45,998 nucleotides of DNA from Scytalidium lignicola (lineage: Eukaryota > Ascomycota > Leotiomycetes): contig NCSJ02000327.1 in assembly GCA_002812745.2 (NCBI GenBank), forward strand, positions 1 through 45,998, given 5' to 3'. How positions within the stretch are numbered: the stretch's first letter is position 1; the number at the start of each line of letters is the position of its first letter. Both the position numbers and the translations under genes were made by a program. The notes below the pieces were generated by a model that was given only the letters and a program-made list of their open reading frames with translations, was not told the origin of the DNA and ran no database searches. Of the stretch, positions 22,191 through 34,074 are shown piece by piece.

Positions 22191-22903
22191 GCAACTTTCT
22201 TCTAAAGTTTTTTGTTGTCAAAAANTTTGTCATCCTTATCTTAATTTTTAGTTTTTCGTTTAAAATTATATTTTTTCTAAGTGAAGGATTTAAATATATA
22301 TATTATCCCCTGGGACCCTTCTCGGTTAAGCTCGCCAGGCAAAAATCGACGTCCAGGAATATCATCCACCCAAAACATCAGTCACACGTCAAAGAGACCC
22401 AAGGCCACTTTTTCTAAGGGGATAATAATAATTAAAATTTAACTTATTGAAATAAATTTTAAAACTAATGTTAACATGATGGTAACATAAGTACTAAGTG
22501 CTAAAGATAATAAAGTTATAATTTAACAAATAGAAATTTTCTGAGTCTGCTTTAATATATACTGTGCTTAAGTTTTGTCTATCGAACTAGTTATTATTTC
22601 TACCCAGCGGAACTTGATAATCTACACCATCGATAGTTGCAACCCGCCTAAAGAATTGACGACGCACAAGTCTAGTTCTAAACACTTCCGTTCATATAGA
22701 GTTGAATAAGATTAGAGATGGTTAGTTTAAGCATGTTCCAGTGCACCGTGTCACTATGGTTTGTATAGTTTTAAGCGTATCACCATCTGTAGAACATGCC
22801 TGTAGTGTCTGTCTATGGACTAATTGGTGCTCCCACTCTCCCTTCCAATGTACTTTTTTTTATCTTTCAATCCCTGGAGCATAACTAAGTTACTAGCCGG
22901 AAA
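22191..22903. other. Intergenic, no gene seen
   Basis: AT-rich around 22200-22300 and 22430-22560, with a GC-normal patch (22310-22420) that shows no clear frame. Nothing that I can name. Confidence 0.35.
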
Positions 22904-23640
22904 TTACATAAGCACTTCAATTCCTGACAGATCCCCAGCTGTATCTGGAGCTCGAACTTGAGTCGGAACTGGAGTGTTTGTAACAAGTATCGAATTATGG
23001 TCTCAATCATGGGGTCCATCATGTTCTTCATCGAAATCGCTCTCAGTTTCTGTGCTCCATTCGCTATTTTCCTCCCTCCCCTCTTCAACCAATCTCAGAG
23101 TCTCCTACAACACCAGAAAATCTCTCTCTAACATCTCTACCCAATTCTACACATCTTCTTAACTTCTTAACCTTTTTACTTTCCTCGATTACCAATTTCT
23201 TTAGCTTTTTGCCTCCTCCCTTAACACATCAGTTACCTTGACTGGATCTTTCTGCTACTTAAGAAGCAAAAATATATTATAGTTATAAGCTAAAGCCTTG
23301 AAAACACACATCATATGCGATAGTTGTACTGTCGTTATTGTTTCTTCGAAACCCTTATCAACTTCTGTAACGAAATTAAACCAAACTGAAAACAGCTTTT
23401 AGAACTGTATTGGCATTATATTAAGATATTCCATGTGTTACAGTAGTACTATTTTATAATGTCATCTATTTGTATAATAAAACCGAAGAAGCAAACTTAC
23501 TGGAAGACGGTGGATCGGATGGAGGAAGTATAGAATCAAATGGAAAATCAATTAGAGAATCGGGTGGAGAATCAAGCGGCACCCCTCGTTCCAAGTCATG
23601 TATTTTCCCTTTTACTTGTTTCCAGGGCGGCCAAATAAGC
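22904..23640 (-). pseudogene. Unrecognised decayed gene with an acidic segment
   Basis: The minus strand holds two pieces that look coding. One, just downstream of the ORF at 23640-23981 and in the same frame after its stop, reads WPPWKQVKGKIHDLERGVP and then a Pro/Asp-rich stretch. It ends at a donor-like CCA-GTAAGT near 23497. The second, about 23130-22904, reads ETLRLVEEGREENSEW, then an acidic run, one TGA in place of CGA, and ends before the TAA at 22904. A TAG also lies upstream. The pieces may be exons of one gene, perhaps continuous with the DUF7079-like frame. I do not recognise the family. The stop changes fit C-to-T decay. Confidence 0.35.
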
Positions 23641-23981
23641 TAAGAAAAAATTGTCCAGGATATGAAATTGCCTGATATCTGAAATATATTCTGACAAGCT
23701 TGACGGGTTGTAATCTGTTCAATCAGCCAATCTTCATCAAAGGCGGTCCAGACTCCTACAACACAGAGCATATTTGGAATAAGAACCGGGAAAACATCGT
23801 TGTGGAGTAGATTCTCTAACTGTTCTATCGACATATCGAGATCATGCAGCCTTCTCGCCATATAATTAACATCCCGCGGCATAAATTCGGTATCGAGGAA
23901 GAGATCCGACATTACAATGCAGGTTTCCTTTTCATCCTTGGTAAGGGTATTAGTAGTGCTCATGGTATCTGGGGTGTTCAT
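23640..23981 (-). CDS. DUF7079-like protein (bacterial-type family)
   Basis: 113 codons. After a polar N-terminus of about 22 residues comes a block with the spacing I recall for the bacterial family DUF7079: a segment SDLFLDTE, then a short helical region, LENLLHNDVFPVLIPN, a VVGVW segment and FDEDWLIEQI. The C-terminal 28 residues do not fit that family. The stop at 23640 is preceded by TTTTTTCTTAG, a good acceptor, so the real gene may splice into the downstream pieces listed at 22904-23640. Function is unknown in the family. If the match holds, transfer from bacteria is a reasonable idea, unproven here. The assignment is from memory of the pattern only. Confidence 0.5.
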   Translation of the reverse strand: MNTPDTMSTTNTLTKDEKETCIVMSDLFLDTEFMPRDVNYMARRLHDLDMSIEQLENLLHNDVFPVLIPNMLCVVGVWTAFDEDWLIEQITTRQACQNIFQISGNFISWTIFS

Positions 23982-25556
23982 GGTATTGTATTGATTAACG
24001 AGAGGTTATCTAAGTTACTGGTTTGTAATTATGAAGGTTAGTGGTGGTGGAGATTTGCGGATAGGGTCGGAATTAATGTAGCAGGAGAGTCGGTTTGTTA
24101 AAGAATGCAACTCGCCCGTAGAGTAGTGAATAATTATGAAGCAATGGAGCTTTTATCCAGCAGATTCACAAATGGGCTGGCTAATGGAATAGTGCCATTC
24201 GCTTGTTAACGAGCCCTCTCTTGTAGGTCTGTGAAATACAAGCCCTTTTTCGGCTATTTTCAGGCTTCTCCTTCTAAAAACACAACTACTTTTATGACAT
24301 TGATTACTAACTAATACACGATTAAGACTATGAAAAATGTTATAAGATACTTACAAAGTATAAAAATGCAATAAAAGAGTTATATGCATTTGCTAAAGTA
24401 CTTATTAACAGGTTAAGAGAACATTATAATCCGTCGAATAAAGTAATTATTGCATTGACGACAACATTAACTTATAATTAAGATTAAGATAAAAGTGACA
24501 ATAACAGAAGAATAAGAAATTTTTTTNATAAGATTAGATAAATACATTGATAAAACAGTAAAAGTATTAATTTCACGTACTTGTAAAGTGTTATAGCTAA
24601 TCAACTCCTAATCAAAAATTAATTAAGCTAATAAAGTAATGCATTTGGTAGGGGAGAGGGCTCGTAAGCTCGCGGGATGCTGCAGTTACATGCTCCGTGC
24701 AACATTCGAGAAAAAAANTGGCTGGCGCCCATCCCCAATATTATGACGGCCAATATTTAAAGATTCACAAAACAAATAATGTCGTCAATAGCTACAAGTG
24801 GAACACAGTAGGAGTCTAAGGTATCTAGTAATGGGATTCACTTGTTTGAGCGGCTTGTAAGCTGACAATGATAGCTCCCCATTTGATTTTAGGTAATTCA
24901 GGGTGCAACAGTTTTCGATTTGGAAAGCAGACTTTTGCCACTCACCATGGGCTCCGTGCTTTGCTCTTTCATCTAAGTTTTGGTGTCTCTAGGAGGGGCT
25001 ACTACTATATTCATGACCATTGGCGCTGCTCTGCTCCTTACAAAGACCCTCCCTGGCGACAGGTTATAAGGTCAATCACTTACCACGCAATGCATTGCCC
25101 GATTCACAGAACTCGACGAACGCCCATTATATTACTACCTCCAAAAATATGCTGCTATAGAATTCGATAAGGCTTTCAATGAACCTGTTGGAGACAAAAA
25201 GATTTGTCAAACCATACATGGTTATACTTACTGAGGATAAAATAATGTGGATTTATATCGACATAATTGGTGCTGCTAGACGCACAAACAACACGATAAA
25301 TATCCTTTTTAAACACAGTTTTCTTGATTTCAAAATATGCTAGAAGAATCAGTATTGGGATATCTTTATACAATATTACCACAGTCTAAGACTAGGGAAG
25401 TCAGCTGGTAGTGCGTGCTCAAGGCAAGAAGTTGGAGAAGGTAAGCTGACATAGTATTGGAAGATATGGTAACTCCTCCTGCAGCGAAAACATATAATAC
25501 TATATGCTACGCTTGATGATCCGTGGAGGCACGGTGAACTTGTCTTGTCTCCAAAT
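23982..25556. other. Intergenic with retroelement-like relics
   Basis: 24000-24240 is normal GC without a clear frame. 24290-24560 is AT-rich. On the plus strand it keeps an open piece containing NAIKELYAFAKVLINRLREH flanked by stops at likely CAA/CAG positions, which looks like a decayed retroelement gag, although I cannot name the family. N bases at 24527 and 24719 lie beside T or A runs. Frames at 24868-25170 and 25176-25382 show no known domain. Confidence 0.35.
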
Positions 25557-25841
25557 CTAGATAACGAAATATACCAAAGCGACGGCTGAAATCACTAGCA
25601 ACACGATGATGGGAGGAATTTGCCATGAATGGACAGAGTCGCTCCGCTGTGATGCAAGCAGCAGGCATATAATGACAGAAATCAACACAACCGTACCAAG
25701 CAGGCCAATTTGACCCATCTCCGCCAGCATAGTGGTCGGCTTCACTTTTGATCCTCCTTGGGGTGAAACAATAGTGTCATGGCTAACGGTATACACGCCT
25801 ATAAGAATGTACTCAGAACTTGCCAGAAGTAGTGGTATCAC
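25557..25841 (-). CDS. Small membrane protein, possibly a fragment
   Basis: 94 codons with three hydrophobic segments: residues 1-20 (MIPLLLASSEYILIGVYTV), about 46-65 (GLLGTVVLISVIICLLLA) and about 74-94 (IPPIIVLLVISAVALVYFVI), and a polar loop between the first two. In frame upstream of the Met is another hydrophobic stretch (IVIYMYLFLTIICAL) cut off by a TAA, so the original protein probably had at least four membrane segments and this is either a truncated copy or an exon. I do not recognise the family. Confidence 0.4.
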   Translation of the reverse strand: MIPLLLASSEYILIGVYTVSHDTIVSPQGGSKVKPTTMLAEMGQIGLLGTVVLISVIICLLLASQRSDSVHSWQIPPIIVLLVISAVALVYFVI

Positions 25842-26005
25842 TTATAAAGCGCATATTATCGTAAGAAACAAGTACATATATATGACAATGCTGCTTAGAT
25901 CTTCTTTGCACCATTGCTTAGCCGCCCGCTTGTAGTTAACTTATTTAGGTTTGCTCCTGAGAACGAGCATCTTTTTGATCGCAACATAACTTTGTAGGCT
26001 CGTCA

Positions 26006-26500
26006 TCATGATGACAGCGTATGTGCTATACCCCTTTCGATCATTCTCATAGCCTGCGCCGCTTCGAGCACAGCCTTCCGAATCTCCTCGTTCATACCAA
26101 ACTCTTCCTTTCCAAGCTCCTCAAACCTGTCCATCCAGAAGCCCCAACGTCGTAGGCACATAGTGGGTGGTCCATCGTACAAACTGCCTCCTTCAATGTA
26201 GTTTGCCTCATCTTCCACTGTGACATCCATGTAGCCAATGTTCTCCTGTGCCCACAGGAGAAGAGGCTTCCCGCCGTGAGAGATCCATTCGCAGGCGATC
26301 TGTATTCTGCATTCTGTTATAGCCATTTCATGAACTGTGCTCAGATTTTCCTCAAGTGCTAATCGCAAGGTACAAAGTGCCTGATAGTAAGGGCCTACAA
26401 GACCAGCTCCTAAACATCGAGCCGCAAAGCTATTCAAATTTCGCCATATCTGAGCGGAGTTTGTAGTGAATATTTTATGTTCTGAGGTCGGATCTTTCAT
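26006..26500 (-). pseudogene. DUF3632-like gene, 5' part lost to transposon-like sequence
   Basis: The open frame runs from 26671, but only the part from Met at 26500 (164 codons) looks like a fungal protein. It contains NLNSFAARCLGAGL, LRLALEENL, CEWISHGGKPL, the block QENIGYMDV and GGSLYDGPPTMCLRRWGFW, which fits the C-terminal half of DUF3632 as I recall it. The family usually has another 80-100 residues in front. Upstream, codons 1-57 come from the inverted-repeat, transposon-like DNA at 26530-26660 (WPTGQVGVWA and similar), so this is a 5'-truncated copy fused to foreign sequence. Function of DUF3632 is unknown; members are frequent near fungal heterokaryon-type and secondary-metabolite loci. 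Confidence 0.5.
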
Positions 26501-26537
26501 CAGACAAGTTAGACTTATATGTCTTAAATATGTTCTA

Positions 26538-26608
26538 GCCCATACGCCAACCTGGCCGGTTGGCCAACTAGCTGGCCCATACACCAACTGACCGGTTTGC
26601 GTATGGGC
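26538..26608. repeat. 71-bp imperfect inverted repeat, probable transposon end
   Basis: GCCCATACGCCAACC at the left matches the reverse complement of the right end GGTTTGCGTATGGGC, with further pairing inward (GGCCGGTT / AACTGACCGG). Related copies of GGCCCAT(A/T)C follow at 26570 and 26608-26620. Together with the ORF relic at 26690-26885 this looks like the tail of a DNA transposon. Confidence 0.5.
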
Positions 26609-26689
26609 CGGCCCATTCGCCAACTGCCACTTTTTGCACCACTTTAACAACCACCTGTTAGGCCATTTCAAGTGCCATTCAATTGCTAA

Positions 26690-26885
26690 TCAATTGCTAG
26701 TTAAATCAACACTATTACCAAGGGTATCAGCCCTTGCTCGCTTTCTCCTGGAGCTTTCAGATGGTTCAATTAATGCCTTTTCAGTATGAATGGTCAACTT
26801 TGACAACATCCCACAATCATGTTCATCCTTNTGATAATATACAGTACAATCCTTTCCTTCCTTAAAATAGCAATATCTTTTAATA
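26690..26885 (-). pseudogene. C-terminal relic of a transposon-like ORF
   Basis: The minus strand is open for about 65 codons from near 26885 to a TGA near 26690. It contains RYCYFKEGKDCTVYY, KDEHDCGMLSKLTIHTEKAL and SSRRKRARADTL, with one N. The Cys/His spacing could be a zinc-binding motif. Its position between AT-rich decay and the inverted repeat at 26538-26608 suggests a transposase C-terminus, but the family is not clear. Confidence 0.35.
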
Positions 26886-27830
26886 TTATATTAACCTTTA
26901 TATTAGCATAATACACTAATTCATTAGCTTATAGATACTTTTCTAATTGTTAAAGTCAACATAACTTATTTAATAGTTTTTAAAATATTAATATTTAACC
27001 AAAAACTTTAGTTAACTATACTTAAATCCTTTATTAGCATAAGATAATTAATAATTTTTGATTAAGTAATAATCTTATATTTATAAGGATATAATTCATT
27101 TAATATTTAGTTATATAATTCTTAATTGTCAGTAATTGTTCTATCTTCTTTTAGAATTTTAACTGAAATAATATCTTTAATTTCAAAGTGTTGAATATCA
27201 TGTTTTTTTTAAGTACTTTTCCACTATTTGAACTCTTACTTTTTATGTTAATTGTTAAGCTTTCTGAATTATTGGATTTGTTAATTGAATTGTTATAATA
27301 ATTATAATAATAGAAGATTCAACTTTAATACTTGTTTGAATATTAGTTTTAGCATTAAACTAATATTCAGGAGAATTTTTAATTAGTAAAGTAATTTGTA
27401 TATTGATTTCTAAATTACTTTCAAGGTTAACTTATATAATAATTTAAGATTGTAATTATAACTGAATATTGATATTAACCTTTAAATAACTTGAAAATAA
27501 CAATTGTAGATTAATTAATAAATCAAGTTCTAAATTGCTTTTAAATATTAAAGCTTTATAAGAATCTTCTTAAAATACTTTAATTATAAGATTTTTATGT
27601 TTTTAACTATTTAACTATTTAAAAAAAAATGTTATAATCTCTGAATAATAATTTAGTAAATGTACAATTAATTGTTAAATGTTTTTGAGTATTTATTACT
27701 AGAATAACCTTTATTAATCTATTAACTTATTTAATTAAACTATTATCCATTTTCTATATTTTAATTTTAACTTTAACTACTTTAATTACTTATTTAATAA
27801 AACTTTAAGTTTAAGGTATTCTAAGCTTTT
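26886..27830. other. Very AT-rich DNA, no gene
   Basis: Long runs of A/T, stops in all frames, no open reading frame of note. Consistent with a repeat mutated to saturation; its origin is not recognisable. Confidence 0.6.
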
Positions 27831-28024
27831 TGTCAGTTTATTTATAACACGAAGTACAGTACATAATTATATGTAATATACTCATTATGCTATTCTATGG
27901 TTATTCTATGATTAAGGGTAAGAGAGTAAAGTTGTAAGAGTCTTACTTGTTCTTACTACTTAATCAAGACTAACTTACAAGAGCATATGAATATCATGTG
28001 TACATAACCATTATTCTACTAACA
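27831..28024 (-). repeat. 3' LTR of copia copy 3 (mutated, 194 bp)
   Basis: On the minus strand it starts TGTTAGTAGAATAATGG and ends AATAAACTGACA; compare TGTTGGTAGAATAGTGG and GTGAACCGACA in copy 2. Nearly all differences are transitions. Confidence 0.9.
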
Positions 28025-28084
28025 TTAGAACTACTTTAAAAATAGTTGTATACTATAACTCTTAAAACACTTAAATCTATAAAG

Positions 28085-31000
28085 TTTTCCTAATTGTATG
28101 CTAATTACTTAATTAAGAATAACTCCAAATCCTTCCTTTGTAAAATTCTCCATTTTACCACTTACATTATTATGTTCTACCCATTTTACCACTTCTAATT
28201 GTACTTTATTTGTATTCAACAATTATTTCAAAGTGTTAAATGGCTTTCCTTTAATCATAGAATCAATTAAGTTTGTAATTCCTTTAATCCATTATACTTT
28301 AGCAATCTAGTATCATTTGTACACTTAGTAAAGGTATATTATGTTAATCATAAATTACTTTTCCTGTATAATTCTCAACTTGACAAAGCAATTGTACAAT
28401 AACCTTGAATTTGTACATATAACTAGTAAAAGGTTAATTTTAAGGATTCTTTTGATAGTTAACTTGATTATAACCCTTATATCAAATCCATAAGTTATTC
28501 TGTACAGTTTTAAGGCTAAAACACTATGTATAACCCTTTTATACTTGATTGATGTTTAGTATAATATATTTATATTTTCTTTATAGTCTACAAATGTTAT
28601 GATGTAACCAATTTATAACAATAAGTCTTTGTTGTTCATAAATAAGGTGTTTATAAAGATTAATAGTTATAATATCTCCTTATCAAGCTTAATAAATTGT
28701 ATTCTTCTAATAATATTCTGGATCTACTATTATAAGTGTTTATTCAGTGATTTTATGTCTTCTTAGCTAAGATTAATAGTTTAAGCAGTTATTAATAAGT
28801 TATATAATGTTTTTAGTTAGCAAACTAAAGTTATATATACTCTCTGAGTATATTATATGATATATTACTCCTTNNTAATAAGGTTTTAACATATAATTCC
28901 TTATAAGCTTGTTATAGTAGNTGATTTCCTGATTACAAGNTNTAGATTAATATATTAATACTCTTGAGTAAGTGAAATTCTAGTATCATTCAATTATATA
29001 ATACTCTTATTAAACTTGATTCCNTTGTTAATANTNAACNTTTTATNTTCTTTTNNTAAGAAGTTAACCTTTTTCAGCTATTCTTACTCAAGTTCAACAA
29101 ATTAAACATTTTCAACAAATAAGATATTGTTAGTTTAAAGCTTTATAATACTAAAAGGTTTAGTACTATATAATAAGCAGAGGTTATATGTTAACAGTTT
29201 TATAACAAGCATTTTAACATAATAAGAGTAATAAGTCTAGAACTAGTAATTTCTAGCTTTAAGGACTTTATAAAGTAGTTTTACAACTTGTAGAATTAAA
29301 CCTTCATAAAGACTAAGTTACTTTGTAAGCTTTAAAGGTAGTTATACATAGAAATCTTAATTCAGTAAGGTAGTAGANTGTATATACACTTGTGAAATGT
29401 CTTGTAAGTATAAGCTTATACNTTTATACTTTATAATAACAATATAAAGAATAATACACTAGTTAACATATTGAATAGTAAGTAATTAAGTCAAAATAAN
29501 CTTNTTCTNATTATNCTTNTAAGCTTGTANTANAAGGNATNACTTTTCAAAAGCTTTTTCANTTCCTTTATTCTTGATTTTGTTTANAAACCTAANNTTG
29601 AATATNTATATATNNTTAAGTATACTTTNAGGGTTTANAATCTNGAAAANNCTNTTTTCNAGTANTCTTAATATTTCAACTTAACATGANGTTNTAAATT
29701 AANGTTGTTCAAGTTCCTNATCTTATAAGAAGACAATGACTTCAANGTATTTANAAGGTCTTCTATGTTNATNCTTTANTANTANTACTNATNNTANANN
29801 AANANTTATAATTAACTTGTTAAGCTCNTCTTAATNCTCTTTANTAATTGTAGTTTTNAGTTNTAACTTTAGTAACTTGATTTTATTAATTCCTTTTATA
29901 AGCATAAGGTATAATTTCATGATTATTAACCTGAATAGTATATTCTCATATAGTAATGCTAATATATATGTTTTTCTGTTTATACTTATAAGCTTGTATA
30001 ACCTTTCTTAACTTTTATTCTAACTTGTGTTTTTTNACTCTTTATATAAGAATGTCTGAATTTAACAATAAGTCATGAATAATACTTATATCAAGGCTAT
30101 TATGTATGTTGATTACATTTTATACTTATTGTTTTACCTTGATTTTACTGATTTCCTTTATAGCCTTCTTAATTGTTATGACTTTCTAACTTATGATTAA
30201 AGCTAAAGTGTTGAGTTTTAACATATATAAGTAAGTACTATAAACTAGTAATGTAAGGATAAGTCCGTCAAATCTTATTAAATTGTTAATAGCCTTNAAT
30301 ATCATTTGTAAAGTTATATCTTTATCAANATCATANATTTCAACTNTAATTATNTANTAAGTATATTGTATAAATATATAATATNNTTCAANATANCNAA
30401 TTAAGTTGTAAGCTTTTANTAAAACTACTTTNAAGGTTATTCTNATAANTATAATACTTTGNTAAAACTCNTTANTNATGAAGTTCTTTTTAACATTAAT
30501 TATAATCTAGTCTAGAGGTCTTAAGTAAATGTTAATCTAACAAGCTTGTAAAGTATCTTAAGTATACTTTGTACTAATATTCTAAAGTTATCTACTAGCC
30601 TAATAACATGTTCNTTTGTCAANGATATAAAGTATAAGTTTGTTGTTGATATAAAAGATATCAATGATAATAAAGTANTTGAAGTTAATGTNATCTTATA
30701 NGTTGAATCTAAATCTTCTTAANNANTTNTTATNANATTANTAATAAGNATAAAACTTAATAANNTATTCTAANATATNNTTATCNATATTATAGCTTAT
30801 ACAATCTAATATACATTGTAATCTAGTTATTAACAAATAGTNAAAACATTAGTATAANNNTTATAATTNTATATTAGTNAAAAAACAAAGGTTTTCCTTT
30901 AATGAATTAAAAACAAGAGTATATAAAGATATATNCTAAAGTAGAAAGCTNTANNTAAATNATTGTATNACNAGAATACTTCNTTNTAAGNTAANNAGTA

Positions 31001-33180
31001 AGTTNATAANGTTNTTGAAATANATACTTAATTAGTCTATATCAATTAAGTATAACAAAAAGGGAATAATTAATTCAATTATATAAAATTCAATTTACTT
31101 AATTAGTATATTTACTAGTATAAAACTTATTGAAGTTATACTCTTGATTTTGAATTATACTATTACTATGCCTTTAATTGTGATGTTCAATGTTATGGTT
31201 TAGTCTACTTGTTGTAAAGCTTCAAATTGACTATAACCAACTGTAAANTGCTTTATAGCTTTTATATCAATCAAGATTCTATGAAATTATCTTGAATTAT
31301 ACCTTGTTAAACTCTTTACACTATATACTTCNNTTNTAATTGNTATNAAGGTTTTTAGGTTAAGTTCTTAANGGTAATTCTNANTNNTTAACACCTTANT
31401 AGTTANTTAGTANAAGAAAGTGTTATTNACTAATTCTATAATAATTANTNTANTTAATTCTACTNNNAAACTTCTATATNANGTAAAGAANATAATTNTA
31501 GTAAAGAATATANTTTTANGTTANTCANGTTNNTCAAGGTNTNTTTCTANGTTGTTNTNNNTGAATAANGTCTTAAAAGTAAGGTTTAATTCCTNTTNAA
31601 AGTNANTTCCTTCATAATTAANAANATATTATTTAAACTATTNATTAAAACATTATTCAAAGCTATAAACACTAGAGTTAAATTTACTTATATTTTTANC
31701 TTTNAAATATACTTTCTTTGTATCTTACTCTTTTTGTAAGTGTTTTCATGATTAATATCCTTTCCTTTTACATATAAAACATCTTCTTTATGTCTAAGAG
31801 TATAGAGTAATATACTTAAGGCCTTATGAATTAAATCATTAGTTTACTCTATAATTAGTATAATAACAATAGTTTGTAAAGTAGGTTTTACTATGATATT
31901 CTTACTCTTTTTCCTTTTTNATACAACATGATAAACAAGTAGAATTTGTTAATAAGTTGTCTTAAGTCTCTTGGTAAGTTTGAAATAATATATTTACATA
32001 TTGGAGATCCTTAACAAGTGATAATCAACTTCTTGTAAAGAATATTAGTTGTTTTATAAGCTAGTTAAAGGTTGTATTAAAGCTTTTAAAGCTTATTGAT
32101 AAGTAATTATATATTCTCAAACATTATTTTCTTAAGGTTTATAATTATAATCAAGGTTAATGTTATATCTTCTTATTTAGTATGGATTTAACAATAGTAT
32201 ATAAGTCCTTTATAAAAGTTGTATAAGTAAGTGTATACTTCTTTAAATATACATTTAACAAGGTTATTAACAATAAAATAACCTTTTACTAACCTTGTTA
32301 ACATAGTAAAGAATACTTTGATATAGAATTCCTTTGGTAATTCTACTTATTCATAATAACTCTTGAAGATTATTAATTTGTATTTAAAGTTATTAATCAT
32401 TCTGTTATACTTTTAGTCTTCTATATATATCTTGATAATATTAAAGACTTATTTTATATATACAAGCCAAGTTAAAGGTGATAGTAATAAGTTAAGCTTG
32501 TAATAGGAATTGTAATCTTGTTATAACTTGTAAAATTGTTAGTAATCATTTTAAGAAATTATAAAAGTCAGAAAAGTACTTAATTCTTAGTTTGTATATA
32601 TTAAACTAAGAATCTTAAAGTTAATTTAAGTATTTATAAGGTAAGTAACTATAAGAAGTATAATAACTACAAAGGTAATAAGTCCTTTTTAGAGGTTTTA
32701 AGAAGTGTATTAAAGGTCTTCTTCACTTTATAAGTGTTGTTCCTCCTCTTATATAACATTTATAAGAGTTTGAACAATTGTAATACTCTTAGTATTATGT
32801 ATTATATATATACTATTATAATAAAGGCAATTTTATAAGTTTTATATCTTTTTCTAAGTAATAACCTTGAAAGTATTAACTATAAAGTTCTTGAAGTCCT
32901 CTTAAAATAAGTCTTATAAGTTTGTATTATTAATTTTATTAAAGTAATACTTATAAACCTTAATGATTAAGTATTCTTATATGTTCTTTATAATAACATT
33001 CTTAAAGTTTATTCCTTATTCTTATTTCTTGATTAATGTTGTCTAATTTACCCTTATAATGCTCTTTGTCATCCTTATAGTAGTTTTTAGTTTATTTTCC
33101 TTTGTATTCCTCCTTGTATCTTCTGTTTTTACTATGTTTCCTATTATTCTTAAGCTTTACATTATTGTCCATTAGTATTA
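28085..33180 (-). pseudogene. gag-pol of copia copy 3, mutated to saturation
   Basis: Order and spacing follow copy 2 on the opposite strand. The pol 3' end lies near 28100-28300, RNase H and RT at about 28300-29650, the integrase core at about 30300-30750 and gag from about 31600 to 33180. Stops occur throughout and no long frame survives. The codon that is TAG in copies 1 and 2 is TAA here (30558-30560). Limits are approximate. Confidence 0.75.
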
Positions 33181-33836
33181 ACATAAGATACTTAAGTANC
33201 TGAAAAGNAAAGTTGNTTATNCTTNAGTATNAAGAGTATTTACTTATAAGTANTAAACTCNNTAATCTTAANAGCTTNGACAAATGTCTTTAAGAGTATA
33301 ATAGCTTCTTNGTCTTCTTGATTATCATANTTTNATAAACTCTTAAATTCTCCTGTATACTTGTAAAAGCTTNTAATTNNATGATGAAAGTGAAGNTAAN
33401 ATGAAAGATTATANTTTTAACATGTNATTTNTAGTTTATAAGAAGANTAATAAAGAATATAAGTNNTTTTTNAATAGAAATTAATGAAAATAAGTTGTAA
33501 AANANTNNTTTTTCNAATANAATTANTCAATTNANTAATTATANAACTTTGTAAGTAGACTGCTTAATATTTAACTGAATATGTTATTTTTAGCAAAAAC
33601 AAGTTTAACAATAATAATTACAAAAGTAAATTACTTAACATTTAACTAATTAAGTTATAAGTTAGTAAATAATTGTTTCCTCCTTCAACTGAGTAGATTT
33701 TAACTTTATAAGTAGACTGTTAAATGTCTAATCAAACAAAAGTTATAATCTCCTGAGATTTAACTTCAAAAGTGAATTGCTTAATGTTTAACTGATTAAA
33801 TGATAATCTCTTAATCTGTATGTACAAACTGATTAG

Positions 33837-34030
33837 TATTAGTTTACTTGTAGTATAAAGTATAATATACAATTATACATAATATACTCATTGTACTATT
33901 CTATAGTTATTATATGATTAAGGGTGAAAAGGTAAAATTGTAAGAGTTTTGCTTATTCTTACTACTTAATCAAGATTAACTTATAAAAGCATATGATTAT
34001 CATGTGTACATAACTATTATTCTACTAACA
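33837..34030 (-). repeat. 5' LTR of copia copy 3 (mutated, 194 bp)
   Basis: On the minus strand it starts TGTTAGTAGAATAATAG. The inner end reads TAAACTAATA where copy 2 has GAACCGACA. The junction hairpin region follows at about 33811-33836 in mutated form. Confidence 0.88.
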
Positions 34031-34074
34031 AATACTTTTTNAAAGAGATATAATTTATTATTTTTTTAATTATG

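Larger units (their letters stand above)
27831..34030 (-). mobile_element. Ty1/copia LTR retrotransposon, copy 3 (RIP-saturated)
   Basis: It reads right to left, with the 5' LTR at 33837-34030 and the 3' LTR at 27831-28024, both 194 bp and both aligning to the copy 2 LTR with almost only C-to-T and G-to-A differences. Leader, gag, integrase, RT and RNase H positions can be matched to copy 2 in order. The flanking 5-mers (CTTTT and AATAC) do not match, so no target duplication is seen. Unlike copy 2, its LTRs are as mutated as its interior. Ambiguous bases are dense at 28870-31920 and 33190-33540. Confidence 0.9.

Noticed and set aside
27826..34035. Target-site duplication around copia copy 3
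   Set aside because: The flanking 5-mers CTTTT and AATAC do not match even allowing transitions.
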